NCBI RefSeq assembly: GCF_900100925.1
Contig: NZ_FNKO01000002.1
Span: 992,001 to 1,056,000 of the forward strand
From: Actinopolyspora saharensis
GTDB lineage: Bacteria; Actinomycetota; Actinomycetes; Mycobacteriales; Pseudonocardiaceae
Direction: 5' to 3'
DNA: 64,000 nt
In this document: positions 36,126 through 44,357 of the stretch, one piece after another
Layout of the letters: the number at the start of each line of letters is the position of its first letter
Numbering within the stretch: the first letter of the stretch is position 1
Program-made: the position numbers and the translations under genes
Notes under the pieces: model-generated
The model's database searches: none
The model's input: only the letters and a program-made list of their open reading frames with translations
Told to the model about the DNA's origin: nothing

Positions 36126-37430
36126 TCACCCGAACGGTGCAGCGCTCGGCCCGTCCCCACCCGGGGAGGAACTTCCCGCGCTCCCACCGTTGCCGCCGAA
36201 CCCACCGTCCAGCGGCGGCGCGGAGCTGACCGTCTCGCTCATGATGATGAACATCACCACGATCACGGTCACGGCCACGATCACCAGTATCGGAACCAGC
36301 CACCTGGCCGGACCGTCCGACTTCCGCGCGAAGGAGGTCGACTGGGCGGGCATCGGAGGCCGCACCCGAACCGGTTCCCCCCTGGGCTGCGGAGGCGGTT
36401 GCTGCCCCGGGGGAACGGGCTGACCGGGTCCGGGAGCCGCCGGCCCCGGGAACGGCTGCCCTCCAGGAACCTGCGCGCCAGCCGGAGGCGGACCGGCTCC
36501 CGGGGTGCCGCCCGGAGGCGTGCCCGGCTGCGGCGGCTGCGGGACGGGTCCCGACTGGGCAGGAAACGGCCCGGACTGCGGGGACTGCTCACTGCGCTTG
36601 CCCGATTCCAGGGCACTTCTCGCCGCGGAGATCAGCTCCTTGCACGTCCCGTAGCGCTGATCCGGGGTCTTGCCCATCCCGCGGCGCAGCACCTCGTCCA
36701 CCGCGGGCGGCAGCGGTACCCGCGAGGTGACCCGCGGCGCCTCCGTCCGCAGGTGCCCCTGGATCACCTCCTGCACCTCGCCCTTGTACGGAGGACCGCC
36801 GGTCAGGCACGCGTAGAGCATGCAGGCCAGCGCGTAGAGATCGGTCCGCCCGTCCACCGACTCGCCACGGAGGTGTTCCGGGGCGGCGTAGGTGGGCGAA
36901 CCGAGGAAGTCCCCGCTGCTGGTGCGGTGCCCGGTGGCCCCTCGCCTGGTCAGCCCGAAGTCGGCCAGGTAGACGTGCTCGTGGGCAGCCTCGCGCGAGG
37001 TGACCAGCACGTTGGCCGGTTTCAGATCCAGGTGCACGAGCCCCTGCTCGTGCAGCGTGTCGAGAGCCTCGGCCGCCTGGCCCAGCAGGTCGACCGCCCG
37101 CTCGGGGGCCATCGGCCCCTCCGAGATGAGGCTCGCGAGGTCGGAGCCGTCGACGAGCCGCATGGCGATGTAGAGCATCCCGTCGACTTCCCCGAAGTCG
37201 TACAGCGGGACGATGTTGGCGTGGTCGATGGCCGAGGTGTTGCGCGCCTCGTCGACGAACCGCTCGCGGAACTCGCTGTCACCGGTGATGTGCTCACCCA
37301 TCACCTTGAGGGCGACCTTGCGTCCCAGACGGACATCGGTGGCGCGGTACATGACGCTCATGCCACCGCGACCGAGCACTCCTTCGATCTTGTAGTGGCC
37401 GAGACGGCTCCCGGTGAGGTCTTCCGACAC
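36126..37430 (-). CDS. Membrane Ser/Thr protein kinase (PknB-like, non-RD)
   Basis: The 434-residue protein has a kinase domain at about 10-275: glycine loop LGRGGMSVMY, Lys42, catalytic loop HLDLKPAN, DFG near 157 and the APE-like YAAPEH. A Pro/Gly/Gln-rich linker, a membrane helix (about 374-396) and a short Gly-rich outer tail follow. The Arg of the usual HRD motif is Leu here, so activation may not depend on activation-loop phosphorylation. The catalytic Asp is intact. There are no PASTA repeats. The substrate is unknown. Confidence 0.9.
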   Translation of the reverse strand: MSEDLTGSRLGHYKIEGVLGRGGMSVMYRATDVRLGRKVALKVMGEHITGDSEFRERFVDEARNTSAIDHANIVPLYDFGEVDGMLYIAMRLVDGSDLASLISEGPMAPERAVDLLGQAAEALDTLHEQGLVHLDLKPANVLVTSREAAHEHVYLADFGLTRRGATGHRTSSGDFLGSPTYAAPEHLRGESVDGRTDLYALACMLYACLTGGPPYKGEVQEVIQGHLRTEAPRVTSRVPLPPAVDEVLRRGMGKTPDQRYGTCKELISAARSALESGKRSEQSPQSGPFPAQSGPVPQPPQPGTPPGGTPGAGPPPAGAQVPGGQPFPGPAAPGPGQPVPPGQQPPPQPRGEPVRVRPPMPAQSTSFARKSDGPARWLVPILVIVAVTVIVVMFIIMSETVSSAPPLDGGFGGNGGSAGSSSPGGDGPSAAPFG

Positions 37431-37546
37431 AACGGCAGCCTAACGTTTCCGCACCGCCGACGTCCGCAGGTACGGCTCACCGATTCCGGTCCTGTCGGGA
37501 TTCACGACTCACGACCGAACTTAGGCAGAACTTCGCGCGGCCGGCC

Positions 37547-37602
37547 GGTCAGCTCTCCCCGGTCAGCTCTCCCCGGTCAGCTCACCTCGGTCAGCTTGCC
37601 GG
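37547..37602. repeat. Tandem 14-bp repeat, four units
   Basis: GGTCAGCTCTCCCC occurs exactly at 37547-37560 and 37561-37574, then with changes at 37575-37588 (GGTCAGCTCACCTC) and 37589-37602 (GGTCAGCTTGCCGG). It lies about 120-170 bp upstream of the kinase start. Confidence 0.8.
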
Positions 37603-37627
37603 AGCCCCGCGCGACCTCGCGGGCGGG

Positions 37628-37680
37628 CGCCCCGACATCGGGTGGTGGCATCGGGCCGCGGTCCACATGACGTCGGGGCG
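37628..37680 (-). repeat. Hairpin 2, inverted copy with enlarged loop
   Basis: CGCCCCGAC (37628-37636) pairs with GTCGGGGCG (37672-37680). Read on the minus strand, the order CCCCGACGT, an inner stem GTGG/CCAC, then CCCGATGTCGGGGC matches hairpin 2 at 57948-57983, where the inner stem is GTAG/CTAC. Both strands of the inner stem have changed together. It may also act as a terminator for the cold-shock gene 114 bp upstream. Confidence 0.6.
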
Positions 37681-37793
37681 ATCCGTACGGCACTGGCGAG
37701 AATTGTGCGAGCTCCCCGCGACAGCGCGAACTGCTCGGATGGTGCTTTCCGGCGCCGCCCGCACCGGGAGAGCACCGTTCTGCGGGCGATTTC

Positions 37794-37997
37794 TCAGAGT
37801 TTGCGGACGCCGTCGGCCTGACTGCGACCGTCCCGTCCCGGCTTCACCTCGTACTCGACCCGGTCCCCTTCGTCGAGAGTCCGGAAACCGTCCATGTCGA
37901 TCGCCGAGTAGTGCACGAAAACGTCCGAACCGTTGTCCGTGGCGATGAATCCGTACCCCTTCTCGGGATTGAACCACTTGACCGTGCCGACTGCCAC
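37794..37997 (-). CDS. cspA: Cold-shock domain protein
   Basis: The 67-residue OB-fold protein carries the RNA-binding motifs [12 protein letters not shown] (RNP1) and VFVHYSAI (RNP2). It binds single-stranded RNA or DNA and acts as an RNA chaperone. The length is typical. It is transcribed alone. The usual long cold-induced leader cannot be defined here; 167 bp separate the start from the AIM24 gene. Confidence 0.95.
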   Translation of the reverse strand: MAVGTVKWFNPEKGYGFIATDNGSDVFVHYSAIDMDGFRTLDEGDRVEYEVKPGRDGRSQADGVRKL

Positions 37998-38164
37998 GGC
38001 GTCCTCCTAGAAATATGATGCGCGACGCCGCCAGGCGCCGATGTAGCAATCGCCACGTTACCGCACGCGGACGGATCCGTCCCGTTCTCGATCGTGCGGT
38101 TTTCCTCCCGGAGTTCGACGCGCTGCGTGACGCGGCTGCTCGTCCGGAAAGGCGGGGATCCCGC

Positions 38165-38836
38165 TCACCGTGCGCTTCCGCCGCGCTGCGACCAGGAGCT
38201 CATCCGATGCGGGTTGCGGCTCTGCGCCACCACCCGTCCAGGCCCGGCGAAGTCGACGACCAGCCCGTCGCCCGTGCGCATGGACTGCGCGCGTCCCTGC
38301 TCGGACTGGCGGAGCCTGCACTGCAGCGTGTCCACATAGGCCACCAGGTGACCGGCGTCCATGGTCACGAACTGCCCGGGCTGGAGCTCGTGGACGTCCA
38401 GCGCCCCGCAGCAGGCCAGCACGAGCTGCCCCTGCCCGCTCGCGTGGGCGAGGAACCCGGGTTGTCCCCCGAAGAGCTCGCGGAACCCGTTCCAGCCCGC
38501 GTCGAGTCGAACGGTTCCGGCCGCGGCGAGCCAGGACCGCCTGGCCACGCACCAACCCCGTCGGCCGTCCATCTCGACGGTGTGCACGTCCCCGGGAAAG
38601 CTGGGGGCCACGTCGACCCAGCCGCCCTGCGGACCGGCCGTGTAGCTCCATTCCGAGGCCGAACCGCCCCCGAGCCCGAACCGTCCGGGACCGCGCTTTC
38701 CCGCACCGCGCGCCGAAGAGCTCGTCACCCCGTAACTGTTGGCCATGGCCTCGGATCCGGTGCGCGCGACCTCGCCGGCCGCGAGCACGAGTCGCGCCAC
38801 CCCGAACGAAGGCGAATGTCGAGTTCGGACCTGCAC
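38165..38836 (-). CDS. AIM24 family protein
   Basis: The 223-residue beta-rich protein (VQVRTRHSPSFGVARLVLAA..., PQGGWVDVAPSFPGDVHTVE, ARRSWLAAAGTV, GFLAHASGQGQLVLACCGAL) matches the AIM24/TIGR00266 family. Bacterial members have no firmly known function. GTG at 38836 is chosen because GGAGGGG lies 4 bp upstream and the family length then fits; the open frame extends far upstream without similarity. Confidence 0.85.
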   Translation of the reverse strand: MQVRTRHSPSFGVARLVLAAGEVARTGSEAMANSYGVTSSSARGAGKRGPGRFGLGGGSASEWSYTAGPQGGWVDVAPSFPGDVHTVEMDGRRGWCVARRSWLAAAGTVRLDAGWNGFRELFGGQPGFLAHASGQGQLVLACCGALDVHELQPGQFVTMDAGHLVAYVDTLQCRLRQSEQGRAQSMRTGDGLVVDFAGPGRVVAQSRNPHRMSSWSQRGGSAR

Positions 38837-39415
38837 TACCCCTCCAGGCAGGGCGACGACGCCCCGCGGACACGCTCGTCCCGACGGAGGGAAGTCTGGC
38901 ACGCACGCAGCTCGTCCACCGAACGGGTGAGGCAGGCAGTGCGCTCCGCGGGGCGCTCCGCGGGCGCGGCTCGCAGCGGTGACCCGCGCGAACGGCCGAA
39001 GGCACCCGTGCCGACGCCGGACTGCTCCGCCCAAGCGCACCCGGCAGAACCCCACCATTGGAACGTTTCGCGCGAAACCGTCACTCCGGAAAAACTCCAG
39101 AATGAGCGTTTCGCGCGAAACCGCGCACCGAAGGCCTCGGGGAGGCAGCCCTCGCCGAGCGAACCACGCCAGAAACCCGAGAGGAACTTCCAGCGGAAAG
39201 CTCAGTCCGACACAGGCGCTCACGAGCCCGAGCAGTCGGCACCGCCGCGGATTCCCAGTCAAGTGCCCGGCGGAGAAAGCCGCGACGTGGCGCAGCCCGC
39301 TAGCCGATGTCGGGCCTGGCCGCACCGAGAACCCGCGAGAGGTTCCGCCGCCCACACCGCCACGCGAAAAGACCCGTCGCCCCGAGGCGGTGCACCATGT
39401 CCGACCATCAGGGGC
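38837..39415. other. Divergent intergenic region, AIM24 and moeA
   Basis: No supported gene was found in these 579 bases. The stretch holds the second pair of parS-like palindromes (39065-39121) and a degenerate copy of the dispersed repeat (about 39180-39345). That copy includes CTCACGAGCCCGAGCAGTCG, GCACCGCCGCGG and GTGCCCGGC. The hairpin 2 stem there is mismatched. Confidence 0.6.
39065..39121. repeat. Pair of parS-like palindromes, site 2
   Basis: GTTTCGCGCGAAAC occurs perfectly at 39065-39078 and 39108-39121, starts 43 bp apart. The 67-bp block from 39059 matches the block at 24199-24265, including GGAACGTTTCGCGCGAAACC before and CGCGCGAAACCGCGC after. Confidence 0.6.
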
Positions 39416-40654
39416 GTGGCTCACACAACCGATCCCTCGGCACTGCTGTCGGTGGACGAGTACCGCAGGCGCGTAGCGGAACTGCTCGTCCCGACTCCGA
39501 CGGTGAACCTGCCACTGGACGAATGCCTGGGACTGGCGCTGGCCGAAGGTCTGACGGCGCCGATCTCCCTGCCGCCCTTCGACAACTCGGCCATGGACGG
39601 TTACGCCGTCCGCTCGGCCGATCTCGCGGAAGCGGCCCCGGACAGACCCGTGACTCTTCCCGTGACCGCCGACATCCCCGCGGGCCGGGTGCACGTCGAC
39701 GAGCTCGCCGCGGGGACGGCTCATCGGATAATGACGGGCGCGCAGCTGCCTCCCGGCGCCGACGCGACGGTCCCGGTGGAGCGCACCGACGGGGGCACGG
39801 AGCGGGTGAGGATCCACGCCACCGTTGCCGCCGGAGCCAACGTCCGCGGCAGCGGTGAGGACGTGACCGCGGGGCAGACCGTCCTCGACGCCGGGTGCAC
39901 GCTCGGGGCCGCCCAACTGGGCATGGCCTCGGCCGTGGGAAGCGCCGAGCTCCCGGTCCACCGCCCTCCTCGGGTGCTCGTGCTCTCGACCGGTTCGGAG
40001 CTGGTGCGTCCGGGAACACCGCTGCGCGACGGTGAGATCTACGAGTCCAACGGAACGATGCTCGCGGCGGCGGTGCGCCAGTGCGGCGGCACGGCCGAGC
40101 TGCTGCACTTCGTGCCCGACGACGTCGCGGCCTTCCACTCCGCGCTGGAGCCTTACCTGGAAGAGACCGATCTGATCCTCACCTCCGGCGGGGTGAGCGC
40201 CGGTGCCTACGAGGTGGTCAAGGACGCGCTGGAGGGCGACGAGGTCCGCTTCGAGAAGGTCGCCGTGCAGCCGGGCATGCCGCAGGGGGCGGGCCACTAC
40301 ACCGCGGGAGGGCGACGTGTCCCCGTGATCACGCTTCCGGGCAACCCAGTCAGCTCGATCGTGTCCTTCGAGGTGTTCGTGCGCCCCGCCCTGCGCCGGG
40401 CGGGCGGGCACAGCACAGTGGAACGCCCGCGCAGAAGAGCGACGCTGTCCGAGACCCTGCGCTCCTCGCCGAGCAAGCGCCAGTACCGGCGCGGGCTCTT
40501 CGACCCGGAGTCCGACACGGTCACGGCGCAGGGAGGACCGGGCTCGCACCTGCTCTCCGGCATGGCCGCCGCCAACTGCCTCATCCAGCTTCCGGAGGAG
40601 AGCTCCGAGGCCCCGGAGGGGATCACAGTGGACGTATGGCTCCTCGACGGCTGA
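39416..40654 (+). CDS. moeA: Molybdopterin molybdotransferase
   Basis: The 412-residue enzyme inserts molybdenum into adenylylated molybdopterin, the last shared step of cofactor synthesis. It serves enzymes such as the CoxL-like hydroxylase in this window. Signatures are PPFDNSAMDGYAVRS, the MoCF-fold VLSTGSELVRPG, TSGGVSAGAYE and LPGNPVSSIVSFEVFVRP. A GTG at 39416 is chosen with AGGGG just upstream. In M. tuberculosis the equivalent moeA2 lies near psd and pssA, as here. Confidence 0.93.
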   Translation: MAHTTDPSALLSVDEYRRRVAELLVPTPTVNLPLDECLGLALAEGLTAPISLPPFDNSAMDGYAVRSADLAEAAPDRPVTLPVTADIPAGRVHVDELAAGTAHRIMTGAQLPPGADATVPVERTDGGTERVRIHATVAAGANVRGSGEDVTAGQTVLDAGCTLGAAQLGMASAVGSAELPVHRPPRVLVLSTGSELVRPGTPLRDGEIYESNGTMLAAAVRQCGGTAELLHFVPDDVAAFHSALEPYLEETDLILTSGGVSAGAYEVVKDALEGDEVRFEKVAVQPGMPQGAGHYTAGGRRVPVITLPGNPVSSIVSFEVFVRPALRRAGGHSTVERPRRRATLSETLRSSPSKRQYRRGLFDPESDTVTAQGGPGSHLLSGMAAANCLIQLPEESSEAPEGITVDVWLLDG

Positions 40655-40992
40655 GCGTTCTCCACCGCAGTCGTCGGGAGAGTCCGGGTGGTGCCCGCAG
40701 GTTCCGAGGGCGCCGCAAGAGCACCACCGGCCGGTCCCCCGAGCTCTCCGGCGGGGTTCCGGACCGAAGACCTGGGGTGACACTTCTCCTTCCCGGGTTC
40801 CCTACCGCCGAACCCTCGGGGATGACTAGCCTGTGAGCTTGCGCGGTTCGGGTTGCGTGGCTGGTTGCTGCAGGTACTGGAAAGCCGCTGAGCCGCTTCC
40901 CGACGAGCGCCCCCGGCCGAGCGGGGAGTCACCCGATCCGCGCAGGCACCAAGCCAGCGTTCACGGACCATCGTCAGTCGGGAGTTGTCACT
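40655..40992. other. Intergenic region after moeA
   Basis: An inverted repeat GGTGGTGC (40687-40694) / GCACCACC (40721-40728) lies 33 bp after the moeA stop and may be a terminator. A TAGCCT box near 40828 is a candidate -10 for the next gene. No gene was seen. Confidence 0.45.
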
Positions 40993-42978
40993 GTGCGTGG
41001 CCCATGGCGTGCCGCTCTGACATCGGCACTGCACATCGGTTTCTTCGCCGTACCGGCAGTGCTGGTTCTCGGGCTGTTCGGAATCGCCGCCTACGCGGCC
41101 CGCTACGACTTCGGCAACGGAGCGCGCGCCGCGCTGGCCGGACTCGTGGTCGCGGTCTGCGTCCTCGTGATGTTGCGCGGTCTGCTCGGAGTCGACGACA
41201 GACCGCGCGGAGTCCTCGTCAGCGGTGACGCCCAGCCCCAGTTGTGGCGCACCGTCCGCAAGGTCGCCAAAACCGCCGAGGCGCCCGAACCGGACGAACT
41301 GCGCATCACCTGCGACACCGGAGTGCGGCTGCGGGAGCGGACCAGACTGCTCGGCCTGCTGCGCGGCACCCGGTGCCTGGAGATCGGCCTCCCGCTGCTG
41401 GCCGGCCTCACGGTCACCGAGTTGTCGGTCGTGCTGACCCAGGAGCTGAGCAAGGGCGGCGGCAGCTTCCCCGAGACGCTCGCCTGCCGCGTCCGCGACA
41501 CCGTCCTGGACACCGAGCGGAAGCTGACCGCGGGCCCCACCAAGTGGCTGTTCTCCGGCCACGCCCGGCTCTGCGCGGCGCTGACGACCCCGCTGGTGCG
41601 CACTCGGATCCTGCGCGGGGACGCGATAGCGACCCGTCTCGCGGGCAAGCGCACCACGATGGCGACCCTGCGCAAGCACGTGGGGCTGCAGCTGGGGTGG
41701 CGGGATTACACGAAGGAATACCTGAGCATGGCCGCCCGGATGGAGCACACCCCGGACGTGCTGCTCGGTTTCCGCTCGTTCCTCGACAACCAGCACCGCA
41801 AGAAGGACCTGGCCGAACGGGCGAAGGAGACCATCGCCGCCGAGCGGGCCGACGACCCCTCCCGCCCCACTGCTTCCCAACGCCTCGAAGCCCTCAAGCG
41901 GGCTTCCGCGAGCGAACCCGACGAAACGGACGACCGTCCCGCCGTCGCCCTGGTTCGCAACCCGCGCAAGAGCATCCCGTCCATCGAGGACCGCCTGCTG
42001 GTGGACGGTCTGGGCACGCGGGTTCCGTGGCCGGAGCTGGCGCGCATGGCCGCCGATCACGACGTCGCCGTGCAGGCGGGCAGGCTCAGCTCAGCCGTCG
42101 TCCAGAGCGGGGTGGAGGCCGAACCGAACCTGGCCGGGGTGTTGGCGGCCATGCACCGGGGCGAGATGAACGAGCTGATCAACCCGGCGCTCAACCCGGG
42201 GTTGTCGCCCGAGCTGGTGGACGAGGCCGTGGTGGACACGACGACGGAGCTGCTCGGGGCCACCGTGGTGGACGCCCTGGTTCAGGCTGGGCACGCGAAG
42301 CACGAGCTGGACTGGAGCGGTCCTCCGAAGCTCCAGCTCGCCGACGGCAGGGCGCTGGACCCGGACAAGCTGGTTCGGCCCGCCGTGGCCGATCCCCGAC
42401 TGGTGCCCGGGTTGCACCGGCATCTGCTGCACCTCGGGGTCGCGCTGGACCACGAGCGGCCGCCGAGCGAGGAACCGTCCCCGAAGCTCTCCGGTCTGGT
42501 CAGCCCGGTGCTGGTCGCGAAGAGTCCTCACGACCTGTTCGTCACCGACCGGGGGGTGCTGCTGCTGCCCAACCGGACGGGAACGCTCCGGCGGTTGTTG
42601 GCCGGGGCGTTCGCCCGCCTCCGCCGGACCGAGCACGAGCGCCTCGAGCGGTTGGCGGAGACCCCCGTGGCCGAGCTGCGCGAGCTGGAGGGTTCCCAGT
42701 GGGTGGACAGCCGGGACGTCGCCACGGCCGAGTTGCACCGGGACGTGAAATCCTGGGAGCTGACCATGGAGCTCTATCTGGACGACTACGCGGTCTCGGA
42801 ACTCTCCGAGTCCCTCACCGAGCCCGCTGCTGAGGATTCCGCGGGTGAGGAGGAATTGGCCAGGTTGCGCATATCCAGCGTCACCGACTCATTCGAGCGT
42901 GGGACGCCCTACTCGGGAGTGGGCGACCTCTTGGGGGCCCGGTTGAGCACTGACCAACCTTCTCACTCGGACGAGTGA
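40993..42978 (+). CDS. M48-like membrane protein lacking the zinc motif
   Basis: The 661-residue protein has two N-terminal membrane helices (about 12-36 and 47-65). A region then follows the M48/HtpX plan closely: a cleft strand, RCLEIGLPLLAGLTVTELSVV and the position of the HEXXH helix. There the sequence is VLTQELSKGGG: both zinc-binding His are replaced (Gln150, Lys154) while Glu151 stays. It therefore looks like a catalytically dead peptidase homologue. The remaining 450 residues are unlike anything I recognise. GTG start with GGGAG 8 bp upstream. Confidence 0.72.
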   Translation: MRGPWRAALTSALHIGFFAVPAVLVLGLFGIAAYAARYDFGNGARAALAGLVVAVCVLVMLRGLLGVDDRPRGVLVSGDAQPQLWRTVRKVAKTAEAPEPDELRITCDTGVRLRERTRLLGLLRGTRCLEIGLPLLAGLTVTELSVVLTQELSKGGGSFPETLACRVRDTVLDTERKLTAGPTKWLFSGHARLCAALTTPLVRTRILRGDAIATRLAGKRTTMATLRKHVGLQLGWRDYTKEYLSMAARMEHTPDVLLGFRSFLDNQHRKKDLAERAKETIAAERADDPSRPTASQRLEALKRASASEPDETDDRPAVALVRNPRKSIPSIEDRLLVDGLGTRVPWPELARMAADHDVAVQAGRLSSAVVQSGVEAEPNLAGVLAAMHRGEMNELINPALNPGLSPELVDEAVVDTTTELLGATVVDALVQAGHAKHELDWSGPPKLQLADGRALDPDKLVRPAVADPRLVPGLHRHLLHLGVALDHERPPSEEPSPKLSGLVSPVLVAKSPHDLFVTDRGVLLLPNRTGTLRRLLAGAFARLRRTEHERLERLAETPVAELRELEGSQWVDSRDVATAELHRDVKSWELTMELYLDDYAVSELSESLTEPAAEDSAGEEELARLRISSVTDSFERGTPYSGVGDLLGARLSTDQPSHSDE

Positions 42979-42980
42979 GA
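42961..42980. terminator. 20-bp perfect palindrome over the stop codon
   Basis: TCTCACTCG, GA, CGAGTGAGA: a 9+9 inverted repeat that includes the stop codon of the M48-like gene. It shares the core TCACTCG-N2-CGAGTGA with the candidate operator at 11017-11032, so a protein-binding site is as likely as a terminator. Confidence 0.45.
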
Positions 42981-43625
42981 CCAGCAGCACAATCAAACAC
43001 AAAATGTTATTGAATCTGTGACAGAAGTCCTCCGGTAGTGGCTACTCAACTCCTTGTGAGTTCCACTACACTGGACGCAGCATCACAAGCTGTCGAACAG
43101 TTACACCCACCCGTCACATCTACACAGCGTCGGATCTTTTCAGCACCCTGGTGCCCGCGAGAAGATCGGATCGGATTCGGATGCGTGTGCCGTCGGGGGG
43201 CGCACGGATCCACCGGGGGGCCGTTCGGAGTCAGCGGGGAGGCCCCGAGCGGTCGTGGTTCCGGGCGGTGCCGGCACTTCGGGGGTGCCGGCACCGTCCC
43301 GGAATCCGAGAAACCACCACTCCACCCCGCGGTCGCCCGATCACCGCCACCGCCGACGCAACCGCCGACGCAGCAGCGCTCCACGGCCGGACGAATCCAC
43401 GGGCCACCCCGGGGGGGCGGACCGCCCACGGCCGGAGACGGGGCCCCCGAATCAGGGCCGGCCGAGCACGAGCGGGAACCTCGAACGCCAGCACAGGCCG
43501 TGAATCCGCGCACAACCGCCCCCTGCTCACGGTCGGCAACCGGATATCAGCGATGCTGTAACCACGGCGACGCGAGCAAGCGACACGTCGCATCCTGACC
43601 GTCGACGCAGGGGCGAGCCACCTCG
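42979..43625. other. Intergenic region upstream of psd
   Basis: No supported gene was found in 647 bases. It starts with an AT-rich stretch (42990-43020). A hairpin with outer stem GTAGTGG (43035-43041)/CCACTAC (43063-43069) and inner stem AACTC/GAGTT follows. The rest is GC-rich, with nothing recognisable. Confidence 0.5.
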
Positions 43626-44357
43626 ATGAAGAACGCGGACTCCGCACCGACAACCGGCCCGTTACTCAAGCTGGCACAGCTGGCCCGCGAGACCCTCCCG
43701 CCCATGCACCGGGCGGGCAGACCGTTCGTGCTCGCGGGAGCGCTGGCCACCGTGCTGCTGCGCCGCCTCTGGCGTCCGGCGGGAGTGCTCGGTGCCCTCG
43801 CCACGGCCTGGTGCGCGTGGTTCTTCCGCGAACCGCGCCGAGTCACCCCCCGCAGGCCCGGCATCGCCGTCGCACCGGCCGACGGCACGATCGCCGGGGT
43901 GCAGGACGCCTGCCCCCCGCCCGAGCTCGGCCTGGGCCAGCAGCCGATGCGGCGGATCAGCATCTTCCTGACGGTGTTCGACGTGCACGTGCAGCGGATA
44001 CCGGCCGACGGGGAGGTCACCGCGCTCGCCTACCGCCCGGGCGCCTTCCTCCCGGCCGACCTCGACAAGGCCAGCGAGGACAACGAGCGCAACGCGATGC
44101 TGCTGCGCACCCCCGAGGGAGTGGACCTGGTGGCGGTGCAGATCGCCGGGCTGGTCGCGCGCAGGATCGTGTGCTCGGTTCAGGAGAAGGACTCCGTCTC
44201 GGCCGGGGACACCTACGGGCTGATCCGCTTCGGCTCCCGTGTGGACCTCTACGTCCCCGCGGACAGCCGAGTGGCGGTGGAACCGGGCCAGCGCGCCGTC
44301 GGCGGTGAAACGGTCCTCGCCGAGTACACCCGCGGGAACGGTGCGACAGCGGTATGA
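43626..44357 (+). CDS. psd: Phosphatidylserine decarboxylase proenzyme
   Basis: The 243-residue protein is the short archaeal-type class. It has membrane helices near 35-70, VAPADGTIAGVQD, FLTVFDVHVQRIPADG and the self-cleavage site in RFGSRVD, where Gly-Ser cleavage creates the pyruvoyl cofactor. It makes phosphatidylethanolamine from phosphatidylserine. It overlaps pssA by 4 bp, so substrate-maker and user are coupled. Confidence 0.95.
   Translation: MKNADSAPTTGPLLKLAQLARETLPPMHRAGRPFVLAGALATVLLRRLWRPAGVLGALATAWCAWFFREPRRVTPRRPGIAVAPADGTIAGVQDACPPPELGLGQQPMRRISIFLTVFDVHVQRIPADGEVTALAYRPGAFLPADLDKASEDNERNAMLLRTPEGVDLVAVQIAGLVARRIVCSVQEKDSVSAGDTYGLIRFGSRVDLYVPADSRVAVEPGQRAVGGETVLAEYTRGNGATAV

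Larger units (their letters stand above)
37431..37793. other. Intergenic region between cold-shock and kinase genes
   Basis: No gene is present. The stretch holds a four-unit tandem 14-mer (37547-37602) and an inverted, enlarged copy of hairpin 2 (37628-37680). A possible remnant of the shared central module lies near 37700-37740 on the minus strand. Confidence 0.6.

Noticed and set aside
39059..39125. Replication origin or true parS cluster
   Set aside because: No DnaA boxes, dnaA, dnaN or parAB genes are near; only the parS-like palindromes are present, so this is reported as an unexplained site instead.
43046..43513. 155-codon minus-strand frame in the gap before psd
   Set aside because: It is Pro/Gly/Arg-rich with no ribosome site or similarity; probably a chance frame in GC-rich DNA.
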